DNA of 64,000 nucleotides from Candidatus Gastranaerophilales bacterium. Lineage in GTDB: Bacteria > Cyanobacteriota > Vampirovibrionia > Gastranaerophilales > Gastranaerophilaceae. The notes under the pieces were generated by a model. The model was not told where the DNA came from. It did not search any database and saw nothing but the letters and a program-made list of their open reading frames with translations. The number at the start of each line of letters is the position of its first letter. Position 1 is the stretch's first letter. Where the stretch lies: assembly GCA_944324375.1 (NCBI GenBank), contig CALUWB010000001.1, positions 1 through 64,000 on the forward strand, given 5' to 3'. Below, one piece after another: positions 15,296 to 23,601 of this stretch. Position numbers and translations under genes: made by a program.

Positions 15296-16217
15296 TTTCA
15301 ATAAACTCTTTTTTATAGAATAAAAATATTAATACTGCAGCATATACTAAGAAATAAAAATATAATACAGTTAATATAAACCCAATTATGTTGGATGGTA
15401 TTAATACCGATAAAATTGAAATTATGAAATAAATAAACATTAAAAATGCAAAAACTGTTAAAGATTTAAAGAATTTTTTAAATAATTTTCCGATAGAATC
15501 AACTAATGCAGTAAATACTGTAACTTTTCTATAAACAATTTCTGGTGCCCAAAACATTATCACAAAAGAATATAATGTTGTTGTCAATAAGAAGAATAAA
15601 TTCCATTGGCTTAATTTAATTTGTTGTTCAGGAGTCATGGATTTTATTAGCTCAACCATTGTATCAGGAGTCGATAATGCAAGAAATAAATCTGGGCGAG
15701 AAATACCAATACTACCAATTAACATATATCCTAATTTATAAGTAAATAAAATTACAAAAGTTAAAAATAAGAAAAACAAAGCTGCCATAAAGAAATATTC
15801 TAAGAAATACTTACCTACTCCTGATGGGAATTGTTTTAGCAAATAAAAAACATCACCTTTTACATTTTCAGTTTGTCGTTCGGATTCTTTTTCTTCTGGA
15901 GTATTAGCAACAGGTTTAACAAAATCTGTTGTATCAAATGAATTTATAGCTAATTTTATTGTATAAAACCAACCAGAAAAAAAAGCTGCCATTATCGCAA
16001 AAAATAACATTAATATTATTCCGATATTAAAAACTTTATTTGCAGGAGCAATAATTAAATATGTACTTGCAAATATTGAAAACAAAATTAAAGGAGTTGC
16101 CAATATTATATTATTATTAGTAATACATAAGGCATCATAAAAATATCTAAATATACATAAATCTGACTTTATCCAATCAAGAATATTTTTAAAAAAAATA
16201 GCTATATTTTTAATCAT
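15285..16217 (-). CDS. polytopic membrane protein of unknown function
   Basis: The 310-residue protein has about six hydrophobic segments (near residues 35-55, 62-85, 140-165, 205-225, 250-272 and 275-300). A charged loop lies around residues 100-125. No catalytic motif or named family is recognisable. Its start overlaps the DUF2229 gene stop and its end overlaps miaA, so it is translationally coupled on both sides. An envelope or transport role is possible but unsupported. Confidence 0.8.
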   Translation of the reverse strand: MIKNIAIFFKNILDWIKSDLCIFRYFYDALCITNNNIILATPLILFSIFASTYLIIAPANKVFNIGIILMLFFAIMAAFFSGWFYTIKLAINSFDTTDFVKPVANTPEEKESERQTENVKGDVFYLLKQFPSGVGKYFLEYFFMAALFFLFLTFVILFTYKLGYMLIGSIGISRPDLFLALSTPDTMVELIKSMTPEQQIKLSQWNLFFLLTTTLYSFVIMFWAPEIVYRKVTVFTALVDSIGKLFKKFFKSLTVFAFLMFIYFIISILSVLIPSNIIGFILTVLYFYFLVYAAVLIFLFYKKEFIENEE

Positions 16218-17335
16218 TATTTCTCCTTAGCTAATTTGCGCTTTTTACGGCGCATTAGATCAACAAATGCTTCTAAACGCGTTATATAACCAGCTTTACC
16301 AGTTTGTTCATCCATAATTAATGCCAAAATTGGGATAGAACAGTCCTCACGCATAGAAGGGAAAATATTTTGTGTCATAATTTCTGGCATGCAAGTAAAT
16401 GGACTTATATGAATAATTCCATCAATCCCTCTTTCATTTGCATAAGCAACATCTGAAACACACTCCAAAGAATCTCCACCAATATCCCTTGTTAAATAAG
16501 GCTTTGCCATTCTTTCTGCACGTTCTAAATGTGTTTCCTCTTTTCTAAATGCTTTTGGTATAATTGCATCTTTTAGAAAACTACCAACTGTTAAACTTCT
16601 ACGGGTTTGTACACCCATTCGACCTAATTCTCTTTCAATATTTTGATTTGAAAATTCATCATTTACCAAGAAAATTTCGCCGGTTAAATCAACATGTAAA
16701 ACTTCACGTTTTTCATCAATTTTAGTTGATTCAATTAATTCAATAGCTTTTACTCGTGCTTTTTTTAATACGGATGTTTTGTCTGCTGCATCAATTAATT
16801 GTAATGCTTTTTTGTATCTTTTTTCAGCATCACCAATATTAATTTCTCTTGCTCTATAATAAGAAAGGACAGCATCTAATTCATCAATTACAAATATTTT
16901 TCGCATGCAAATATTTATTGCTCGAATTATCTGAACAGGATTATTCTTCCCAGATAAATTTTTTAGAAAACGATATAACCCTCGAAAACCATCATATAAT
17001 GATAATTCAATATAATTAGCTTTATATCCTAATTCCTCAAGAGTATTTTTTATATTATTACCATATTCACCTAATCTACATATTCCAGGAGATGTAATCA
17101 TTGCAACATAATCTGCACCTCCTTCAATTGCTTCAATAAAATTCCCAAGAATCAATTTATATGGCAAACAAATTGCCTCAGGTGAATTTTTTGTACCTAA
17201 AGATAATGTTCGTTTGCTTGTATATGGAGGAACATAAGCCTCTAAACCTATTTTCCTAAGAGCTGCAGCCCAACATAAAGAAATTGTCCCCATATGAGGA
17301 AAGGCTACTTTTATTTTTTTCTTTTTTTTAGCCAT
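16217..17335 (-). CDS. acyl-CoA dehydratase activase-related protein (COG3581-like)
   Basis: The 372-residue protein has an N-terminal KVAFPHMGT strand, a CLPYKLILGN segment, HISPFTCMPE and the C-terminal signature DEQTGKAGYITRLEAFVD. These features belong to the proteins related to 2-hydroxyacyl-CoA dehydratase activators (COG3580/COG3581, DUF2229). Several conserved Cys could bind an iron-sulfur cluster. The substrate is unknown. The family often comes with an ATPase subunit; here the probable partner (58346-59404) is 41 kb away. Its start overlaps gcvPB by 8 bp. Confidence 0.75.
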   Translation of the reverse strand: MAKKKKKIKVAFPHMGTISLCWAAALRKIGLEAYVPPYTSKRTLSLGTKNSPEAICLPYKLILGNFIEAIEGGADYVAMITSPGICRLGEYGNNIKNTLEELGYKANYIELSLYDGFRGLYRFLKNLSGKNNPVQIIRAINICMRKIFVIDELDAVLSYYRAREINIGDAEKRYKKALQLIDAADKTSVLKKARVKAIELIESTKIDEKREVLHVDLTGEIFLVNDEFSNQNIERELGRMGVQTRRSLTVGSFLKDAIIPKAFRKEETHLERAERMAKPYLTRDIGGDSLECVSDVAYANERGIDGIIHISPFTCMPEIMTQNIFPSMREDCSIPILALIMDEQTGKAGYITRLEAFVDLMRRKKRKLAKEK

Positions 17336-18758
17336 TTATATCACCACAATATTTTAAATCAGGATGTCTTGCTGCTTGAGTTTCATCAACCTTTTTAATT
17401 ACTGCATTATGAGGTGCTGAAGTAACAACCTCAGGATTATTTTTTATCTCATCAGCTATTTTTAACATTACATCTACAAAATCATCCAAACGCTTCTTAC
17501 ATTCTGTTTCAGTAGGTTCAATCATCATTGCTTCATGAACAATTAATGGGAAATAAACTGTTGGTGGATGGAATCCATAGTCCATTAATCTTTTAGCTAT
17601 ATATAATGTAGATGCACCTTCATGCTTTTGTTTTTCACCACAAAGAACAAATTCATGCATACAAGGAGTATCATAAGCTACATCATATACTCCTTTTAAT
17701 TTTTCTAATATATAGTTCGCATTTAATACTGCATCAGCACTTGCTTTCTTTAAATTTATACCCATCATTAATACATAAGCATATGCTCGTACTAATACTC
17801 CAAAATTCCCATAAAAACCTTTTACCTTACCAATTGACTCTGGTAAATCATAATTTCTATAATATTTACTACCATCAAATTCAATAGTAGGTTTTGGTAA
17901 AAATTTCTTCAACTTTTCAACAACACCAACTGGACCAGCACCTGGACCACCTCCACCATGAGGTGTTGCTAATGTTTTATGCAAATTCATATGACAAACG
18001 TCAAAATGCATTATTGCTGGATTAGAGTACCCCATAATAGCATTTAAATTTGCTCCATCATAATATAATAAAGAACCATTTTCATGCATTAAATCAGCAA
18101 TTTCAACAATATCTTCCTCAAATAAACCTAAAGTATTAGGATTAGTCATCATTATTGCTGCAACATCTTTATTAAGTATTTCTTTTAAATCATTTACATC
18201 AACAAGACCTCTATCATTTGATTTAACTTGAACTACTTCATAGCCACACATCATTGCACTAGCAGGATTAGTTCCATGACCTGAATCTGGAATAATTACT
18301 TTTGTTCGAGTTTCACCTATTGATTCAAAATATTTTTTTATTATCATCATACCAGTTAACTCACCATGAGCACCTGCTGCTGGTTGTAAAGTTATTGCAT
18401 CCATTCCTGTAATAACTTTTAATGCTTCTTGAAGCTTATACATCAACTCCAATGAACCTTGAGAATCTTCATCAGACATTAGTGGATGTAATCCTGTAAA
18501 ATCTTCTAATGATGCTAAATATTCATTCACTTTTGGATTATATTTCATTGTACAAGAACCTAGTGGATACATTCCTGTTTCTACACAAAAATTCATATCA
18601 CTAAGCCCTTTATAATGGCGCATTACTTCTAATTCACTTAACTGAGGTAAACCTATTTTACCATCTCTTAAAAAGCTGGAAGATATACCTTTTACTTGTT
18701 CTTCATCTGTTATATTTACCCCATCCACACTATTTGATTTTTCAAAAATTATATTCAT
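17328..18758 (-). CDS. gcvPB: glycine dehydrogenase (decarboxylating) subunit 2
   Basis: The 476 residues match the C-terminal half of the split P-protein. The pyridoxal-phosphate lysine is K261 in HMNLHKTLATPHGGGGPG, with the DSGHGTNPASA and YPLGSCTMKYNP segments before it. With GcvPA it decarboxylates glycine and loads the aminomethyl group on the H protein. GcvPA, GcvT and GcvH are not in the window. Its ATG overlaps the preceding sigma-factor stop (ATGA), an unusual pairing. Confidence 0.96.
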   Translation of the reverse strand: MNIIFEKSNSVDGVNITDEEQVKGISSSFLRDGKIGLPQLSELEVMRHYKGLSDMNFCVETGMYPLGSCTMKYNPKVNEYLASLEDFTGLHPLMSDEDSQGSLELMYKLQEALKVITGMDAITLQPAAGAHGELTGMMIIKKYFESIGETRTKVIIPDSGHGTNPASAMMCGYEVVQVKSNDRGLVDVNDLKEILNKDVAAIMMTNPNTLGLFEEDIVEIADLMHENGSLLYYDGANLNAIMGYSNPAIMHFDVCHMNLHKTLATPHGGGGPGAGPVGVVEKLKKFLPKPTIEFDGSKYYRNYDLPESIGKVKGFYGNFGVLVRAYAYVLMMGINLKKASADAVLNANYILEKLKGVYDVAYDTPCMHEFVLCGEKQKHEGASTLYIAKRLMDYGFHPPTVYFPLIVHEAMMIEPTETECKKRLDDFVDVMLKIADEIKNNPEVVTSAPHNAVIKKVDETQAARHPDLKYCGDING

Positions 18759-19375
18759 TGTTCTTCCTGTTTTAATAATTCTCTTCTCACCTTGTCTAAA
18801 GCATTTTGAATAATTCTAGATATTCTGGATTGTGAAATATTAAACTCTACAGAAATATCTTTTAATTTTTTATCTTGGAAAAATTTTGCTTCTACCAAAC
18901 CTCTCTCACGTTCTGGTAATTTATGTATTGCTTTAATTATACGATTTTTTAACTCTTCAAACTCTGCTTGTTCTTCAGGAGTTTGAGAATCATCTTTTAT
19001 AATGACTGGATTTTCAGCATCTGCCATTTCTTCTACTGAAAGAATTGATTTATAAACTACTTCCCTTACTTCTTCTTTATTTGTTGGCTGACTATTTTTC
19101 AAGCTATACCACTTATATCTACGTCTTACTTCGTTACGTATAGCCCATTTTATTGCTTTTGTTAAGTACGCATTATTATATAAATTTGGATTTTTATTAT
19201 TCAAGATAATATAAACAGTATGAGTAGCTAAATTAACTATCTCAGGATACTCTATTAGCCCATAAGAAGATATTTTTGAAAACTCTACCTTCGAAACAGT
19301 TTCTATTAAATTTGTATATTCTTTTAAATTAAATGTATTATTTTTACTATTTTTTGTATCCACTGAACTGTCCAT
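18755..19375 (-). CDS. sigma-70 family sigma factor (FliA-like paralogue 1)
   Basis: The 206-residue protein has a region 2-like block (KAIKWAIRNEVRRRYKWYS) and a clear region 4 helix-turn-helix (LPERERGLVEAKFF to ISVEFNISQSRISRI). The same architecture and the near-identical WAIRNE-R-RYKWYS block occur in the sigma factor at 61836-62480. The upstream part of region 2 is less conserved than in that paralogue. Coupling to gcvPB by a 4-base overlap suggests it may be co-regulated with metabolism, but its regulon cannot be read from sequence. Confidence 0.85.
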   Translation of the reverse strand: MDSSVDTKNSKNNTFNLKEYTNLIETVSKVEFSKISSYGLIEYPEIVNLATHTVYIILNNKNPNLYNNAYLTKAIKWAIRNEVRRRYKWYSLKNSQPTNKEEVREVVYKSILSVEEMADAENPVIIKDDSQTPEEQAEFEELKNRIIKAIHKLPERERGLVEAKFFQDKKLKDISVEFNISQSRISRIIQNALDKVRRELLKQEEQ

Positions 19376-19425
19376 AGCTTTATATTATCAAAAAAAACTT
19401 TGATTTACAAACATGTTAAGGTTTT

Positions 19426-21162
19426 TTAGCATACAACTGTAGCTTGTTCAAAAATATCAACAAACTCAAATTTTGTAGTATCAAAAACACCTTTATCTGT
19501 AATCTTTAATTCTGGAATTACTGGTAATGATAAAAAGGCCATTGTCATAAATGGATCTTCTATATTACAGCCAATATTTTTTGCTGCTTTATTTAATTCC
19601 ATACTCTTATTTACTACTGTTGTAAAATCAGAATCAGATATTATTCCTGCAATTGGAAGTGGTAAATGAGCTAATACTTCTCCGTTATTTACAACAATTT
19701 TACCACCTTGTGATTTTATTAACTCTACTGCTGCAGTATACATATCTGAATCATTTGTACCAATTACAACCATATTATGTGAGTCATGAGATACAGTTGA
19801 AGCCATTGCTCCTGATTTCATATTGAACCCTTTTACAAAACCTTTTGCAAAGTTTCCTCCTGCCCTATGCCTTTCTATTACGCAAATTTTTAAAGTATCA
19901 GTTTCTATATTACTTTCTGCATATCCATCTACTACATTTATTTTAGATTTCTCACACTTTGTAATTAATTGGTGAGGAATTACTTCAATAGCTTTTACAG
20001 TATCAGATTTTGCTTCTATTTTAAAATCTTCATACTTTATCCATTTAACATTTACTGAACCTCTAACAGCAGGTATTTCTCTTTGATCTATATCTGCAAT
20101 TAATTTCCCGTTTTGAGCAACTAATTCACCTTTCTTAAATACCATATCAGGTTTGAAAGTAATTAAATCAGGTAAAACTAGAAAATCAGCTTTATAACCT
20201 GGAGCTATTGCTCCAAGATTTTGAATTTTAAAGTATTCGGCAGTATTTAAACTTGCCATTTGAATTGCTTTGATTGGTGGAACTCCTGCTTCAACTGCAA
20301 TTCTAACCATTGAATTAATATGTTCTAATAAATCCTCAGGATGCCTATCATCTGTTACAAATATACATTTTCTAGTATTTTTTTCTAACAATACAGGGAG
20401 TAATGCTCTTAAATCTTTTGCAGCTGAACCCTCTCTTATCATTATATACATACCTTTTCTTAACTTCTCGATTGCTTCTTCAGGTGTAGTACATTCATGA
20501 TCAGATGTAACACCAGCTGCTATATATGCACATAAATCTTTATCATTTAAACAAGGAGCATGACCATCAATTCTTTTATCTTTTGATTTTGCCAACTCTA
20601 ATTTAGCCATTACATTTTTATCCTTGTTTAACACTCCTGGGAAATTCATCATTTCTGCAATACCTAAAACCCAAGGTTTATCAATTAATAATGATAAGTC
20701 GTAACTATTTAAATCAAAACCTGATGTTTCAAAAGGAGTAGCAGGAACACAAGATGGAAGCATTGTATATACGTCCATTGGTAAACCCTGTACAGCTTCT
20801 CTCATAAAGCTTATACCTTGCAAACCTAAAACATTTGATATTTCATGTGGATCAATTATTGCAGTTGTTGTACCAGCTGGAACAACAGCCTTTGCAAACT
20901 CTGAAGGTAATAGCATAGAACTTTCAATATGAACATGACCATCGATAAAAGAAGGAGATAAGTATGCTCCATCTATATCTATTTCTTTTATTCCGGAATA
21001 ATTTTTACCTATTCCAGCTATTATTCCATCAGCAATTGCAACATCTGCCAAATGAACTTCTTCAGATAAAACATTTATTATATTAGCATTTTTTATAACT
21101 AAATCTGCTTTTTCAATTCCTCTTGCAACATTTATTATTTTTTCAACATTCTTTTTTGGCAT
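19426..21162 (-). CDS. ade: adenine deaminase
   Basis: The 578-residue protein has the amidohydrolase layout of AdeC. HVHIESSM is followed by DPHEI, then GHAP near residue 200, SDHE, and VTDDRHPEDL, which carries the late metal-binding Asp. The C-terminal AdeC-specific domain has VSHDSHN and ends near PFMTMAFLSLP. The enzyme deaminates adenine to hypoxanthine for purine salvage. It ends 50 bp before the sigma factor start and may be the first gene of that transcript. Confidence 0.95.
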   Translation of the reverse strand: MPKKNVEKIINVARGIEKADLVIKNANIINVLSEEVHLADVAIADGIIAGIGKNYSGIKEIDIDGAYLSPSFIDGHVHIESSMLLPSEFAKAVVPAGTTTAIIDPHEISNVLGLQGISFMREAVQGLPMDVYTMLPSCVPATPFETSGFDLNSYDLSLLIDKPWVLGIAEMMNFPGVLNKDKNVMAKLELAKSKDKRIDGHAPCLNDKDLCAYIAAGVTSDHECTTPEEAIEKLRKGMYIMIREGSAAKDLRALLPVLLEKNTRKCIFVTDDRHPEDLLEHINSMVRIAVEAGVPPIKAIQMASLNTAEYFKIQNLGAIAPGYKADFLVLPDLITFKPDMVFKKGELVAQNGKLIADIDQREIPAVRGSVNVKWIKYEDFKIEAKSDTVKAIEVIPHQLITKCEKSKINVVDGYAESNIETDTLKICVIERHRAGGNFAKGFVKGFNMKSGAMASTVSHDSHNMVVIGTNDSDMYTAAVELIKSQGGKIVVNNGEVLAHLPLPIAGIISDSDFTTVVNKSMELNKAAKNIGCNIEDPFMTMAFLSLPVIPELKITDKGVFDTTKFEFVDIFEQATVVC

Positions 21163-21287
21163 AATTAACCCCTTATATATCTAAATTGACAGTATTTTAT
21201 CACATAAAAAAATATTTAACAATTTGATTTAATATAATTTTTGTTAATTAATGTAACAAATCCTAGATTAAATAACAAAAAAAAATC

Positions 21288-21315
21288 TTGACATGTTATT
21301 AAACAATTGTTGAAT
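21288..21315 (+). promoter_or_regulatory. candidate sigma-70 promoter of the small proline-rich gene
   Basis: A perfect TTGACA (21288-21293) is followed after 16 bp by TTGAAT (21310-21315). The spacer contains the palindrome AACAATTGTT, which could bind a repressor. The predicted start would be about 25 bp before ATG 21348. Confidence 0.55.
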
Positions 21316-21347
21316 AGTACAAACATACATAATGAAAGGATTACAAA

Positions 21348-21524
21348 ATGACAACAACAGTTCCAGCATGTAATGTACAACAAGCATATCCGGCTTATGA
21401 TTTCAAACCAAGTTATAATGCTGTTCAATTAAATTTATCACAACCAACATTAAATGTACCTCCAACACCACCTGCTCCACCAGCACCTCCAGTAGCTGAA
21501 GGACAAAAAAGTTGGATTGCATAA
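21348..21524 (+). CDS. small proline-rich protein (58 aa), paralogue of the next gene's N-terminus
   Basis: This short reading frame has a good ribosome site (GAAAGGA, 7 bp before ATG) and its own promoter. Residues 21-39 carry PSYNAVQLNL and PTLNVPP, matching PSYNAVQINL and PTLNAPP (25-43) of the adjacent 354-residue protein. A short PPTPPAPPAPP stretch follows and the protein ends with SWIA. There is no signal peptide. It may be a decoy or partner of the larger protein; function is unknown. Confidence 0.75.
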   Translation: MTTTVPACNVQQAYPAYDFKPSYNAVQLNLSQPTLNVPPTPPAPPAPPVAEGQKSWIA

Positions 21525-21564
21525 TTACTTAAATTATTAAGTAATGTAAATAAGTATTTTTTTT
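21523..21564 (+). terminator. possible weak terminator after the 58-aa gene
   Basis: A perfect 9-bp AT-only-plus-C/G stem, ATTACTTAA and TTAAGTAAT with loop ATTA (from 21525), is followed about 11 bp later by a run of eight T. The distance from stem to T run is longer than normal, so termination may be partial and the next gene may also be read through. Confidence 0.35.
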
Positions 21565-21634
21565 AATAGCAATTTTTTAACATCTTCTATTTTTATTAAT
21601 AATGTAGGCGTAGAAGATTAGGAAAGGAAATATT

Positions 21635-22699
21635 ATGATACAAGCCCCACAAAATTATGGGATGCAACCAGCAACACAAGCTCCGGCTCGTAAGCCTGCG
21701 TTTGCACCTAGTTACAATGCAGTACAGATTAATTTGGATACTCCGACATTAAATGCCCCTCCGGCAATGCCATATTATCCACCGGTTAACATGGAACCAT
21801 ATAAACCACAAGCTCCAGCTCAAGCACCTGCTCCAGCTCCTGCTACTGTACCAGTACAACCAGAAGCTCCTCAAGCACAAGCTCCAGCTGAACCAACACA
21901 AGTTCCTCCTCCGGTATTAGATACAACTAAGCCAGCTGAACAACCTCAACAAGTTCAAAATGGAACACAAGTTGATGTTAAACCTGCTGAAGACAAAGGA
22001 CCTCAAAATTTGGCAGAAGAAGCATTTAAAGGATTAAGTAATCCTGACTTTGATGTACAAGCTTTAGCTATGGAAGATATTGCTAAAAAAGGTTTAAATA
22101 ATCAAGCAGATGTTATTCCATATGTTCAAGAAAACATTTTTGATAAATTAATTGATATTATGAATGTAGATTCAACAAAATTAGCAGGACCAACTGATAA
22201 ACAATTAGAAATCAGAGACAAAATGGCACAAAATGATAAAGCAGTAGAAGATGCTGTTAAAGCAGGACAAGATCCTAAAACTGCTAAATTACCTTTTGCT
22301 TTAACTCCTGAAGAAGAGGAAGAAGGTAACAGACTTTCTCCAATGGAACAAGCAGAACGTAATAAAGAATATGCTATGTTTACAACTGCTATTTTACAAA
22401 AAACTTACGCAGATGAAATCGAAAAACAATCAGGAACAGTAGTTCCATTAAGTGATTTACCTGGAGCAAAAGCTGTAATTACAACTTTAAAAACTAGTGA
22501 TAATCCTGATATGGCTGCATCTGCTATTGATGCTTTAAGATATGTTCAAAGACCTGAGTACAAACCTGAATTAACAACTTTGTATACTCTTGCTCAAAAT
22601 GACTCAAGACAACAAGTAGCTGATGCTGCTACAGAAGCTCTTGCTAGCTTGAATGCTACACAAGATGCGCAACAAAACCCTCAAAATGCAGCTAACTAA
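21635..22699 (+). CDS. proline-rich protein with HEAT-like C-terminal helices (354 aa)
   Basis: Residues 1-115 are rich in Pro, Ala and Gln and include APAQAPAPAPA-type runs. Residues 25-43 repeat the PSYNAVQ-NL/PTLN-PP motif of the preceding small protein. Residues about 125-345 are helical; two segments with regularly spaced Ala/Leu (around 130-170 and 285-345) look like HEAT-type repeats. No enzyme motif is visible and there is no signal peptide or membrane segment. AGGAAAGGA lies 6 bp before the ATG. The 5' leader contains ATCTTCTA/TAGAAGAT inverted repeats. A strong terminator follows. Confidence 0.75.
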   Translation: MIQAPQNYGMQPATQAPARKPAFAPSYNAVQINLDTPTLNAPPAMPYYPPVNMEPYKPQAPAQAPAPAPATVPVQPEAPQAQAPAEPTQVPPPVLDTTKPAEQPQQVQNGTQVDVKPAEDKGPQNLAEEAFKGLSNPDFDVQALAMEDIAKKGLNNQADVIPYVQENIFDKLIDIMNVDSTKLAGPTDKQLEIRDKMAQNDKAVEDAVKAGQDPKTAKLPFALTPEEEEEGNRLSPMEQAERNKEYAMFTTAILQKTYADEIEKQSGTVVPLSDLPGAKAVITTLKTSDNPDMAASAIDALRYVQRPEYKPELTTLYTLAQNDSRQQVADAATEALASLNATQDAQQNPQNAAN

Positions 22700-22740
22700 T
22701 CTGCATTAACTAATTCATAATAGAAATTTCCTTTCTAATA

Positions 22741-22773
22741 AAAAAGACCTTGAATTAAAATCAAGGTCTTTTT
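22741..22773. terminator. bidirectional terminator between the HEAT-like gene and engB
   Basis: A 13-bp perfect stem AAAAAGACCTTGA (22741-22753) and TCAAGGTCTTTTT (22761-22773) with a 7-base loop serves both convergent genes. Confidence 0.92.
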
Positions 22774-22779
22774 ACTTTA

Positions 22780-23349
22780 TTATTCTGCATTTATAAAATA
22801 CTCTAATACAGTTTCATTATATCTATGATCAACTGAACTAAAAGGGAAAACAATTCCTCCAAATTCTTTCTTTATTTTAGATACAACATTTAGAACTTTA
22901 TTTTTAGGCACATAATCAATCTTAGTTGCAATAGTAATAACTGGTAAATTATAAGCATTTACCCATTCTCTCATTTGGTAATCATTTTTTTGGATATCAT
23001 GTCTTGCATCTATTAGCTGAACTAATGATTTTATTTGTTTCCTATTTAAAAGATACTCCTCTAAATACTTTTGCCATTTGGCTTGTGCCTCTCTTGATAC
23101 TTTTGCATAACCATAACCTGGCAAATCTGCAATCATGAACTTATCTGAAAAATTAAAATAATTTATCAGCCTTGTTTTACCAGGAGTATTTGAAGTTTTT
23201 GCTAGCTTTTTATTATTTGCTAATGCATTTATAAATGAGGACTTACCTACATTCGAACGCCCTAATAATGGAAATTCATTAAGTGCTGTATCTGGACATT
23301 GTGTAAGTTTTTCTGCACTTATTAGGAATTTTGAAGCGATATATTTCAT
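22780..23349 (-). CDS. engB: ribosome biogenesis GTPase YsxC/EngB
   Basis: The 189 residues contain all TRAFAC GTPase motifs: GRSNVGKSS (G1), TPGKT (G2), DLPGYG (G3), ATKID (G4) and FSS (G5). The YAKVS segment after G3 is typical of the EngB family, which acts in 50S assembly. Its ATG overlaps the stop of the preceding 82-residue protein (ATGA). It is the last gene of a three-gene operon. Confidence 0.96.
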   Translation of the reverse strand: MKYIASKFLISAEKLTQCPDTALNEFPLLGRSNVGKSSFINALANNKKLAKTSNTPGKTRLINYFNFSDKFMIADLPGYGYAKVSREAQAKWQKYLEEYLLNRKQIKSLVQLIDARHDIQKNDYQMREWVNAYNLPVITIATKIDYVPKNKVLNVVSKIKKEFGGIVFPFSSVDHRYNETVLEYFINAE

Positions 23350-23594
23350 CTTTCAACCAATAGATTTTCTTCACTTTTATGTTTTGCCCTATAAGTTACG
23401 AGCTTTAATAAATTATAAACTTTTTCGTTATTGACAACTGTTATTTGAGCTTTATCTTTTAATAAATCAACATTTATTGAAGTCTTTTTAGCAAATATAT
23501 TATCTTGAATACTTACAATATGAACTAAACCTTGCTTGAATAAACTTAAAGGTTCTCGCAAAAATAATTCAAATGTCTTAAATATATTCATCAT
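23346..23594 (-). CDS. small hypothetical protein (82 aa)
   Basis: This small basic protein is translationally coupled to engB (4-base overlap) and starts 8 bp after the TPR gene stops, which supports that it is real. It has an amphipathic N-terminal helix (MNIFKTFELFLREPLSLFK) and two beta-like segments with INVDLLKDKAQITVV. No family is recognised. An alternative start is the second in-frame ATG one codon later. Confidence 0.65.
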   Translation of the reverse strand: MMNIFKTFELFLREPLSLFKQGLVHIVSIQDNIFAKKTSINVDLLKDKAQITVVNNEKVYNLLKLVTYRAKHKSEENLLVER

Positions 23595-23601
23595 AATTAT
23601 T

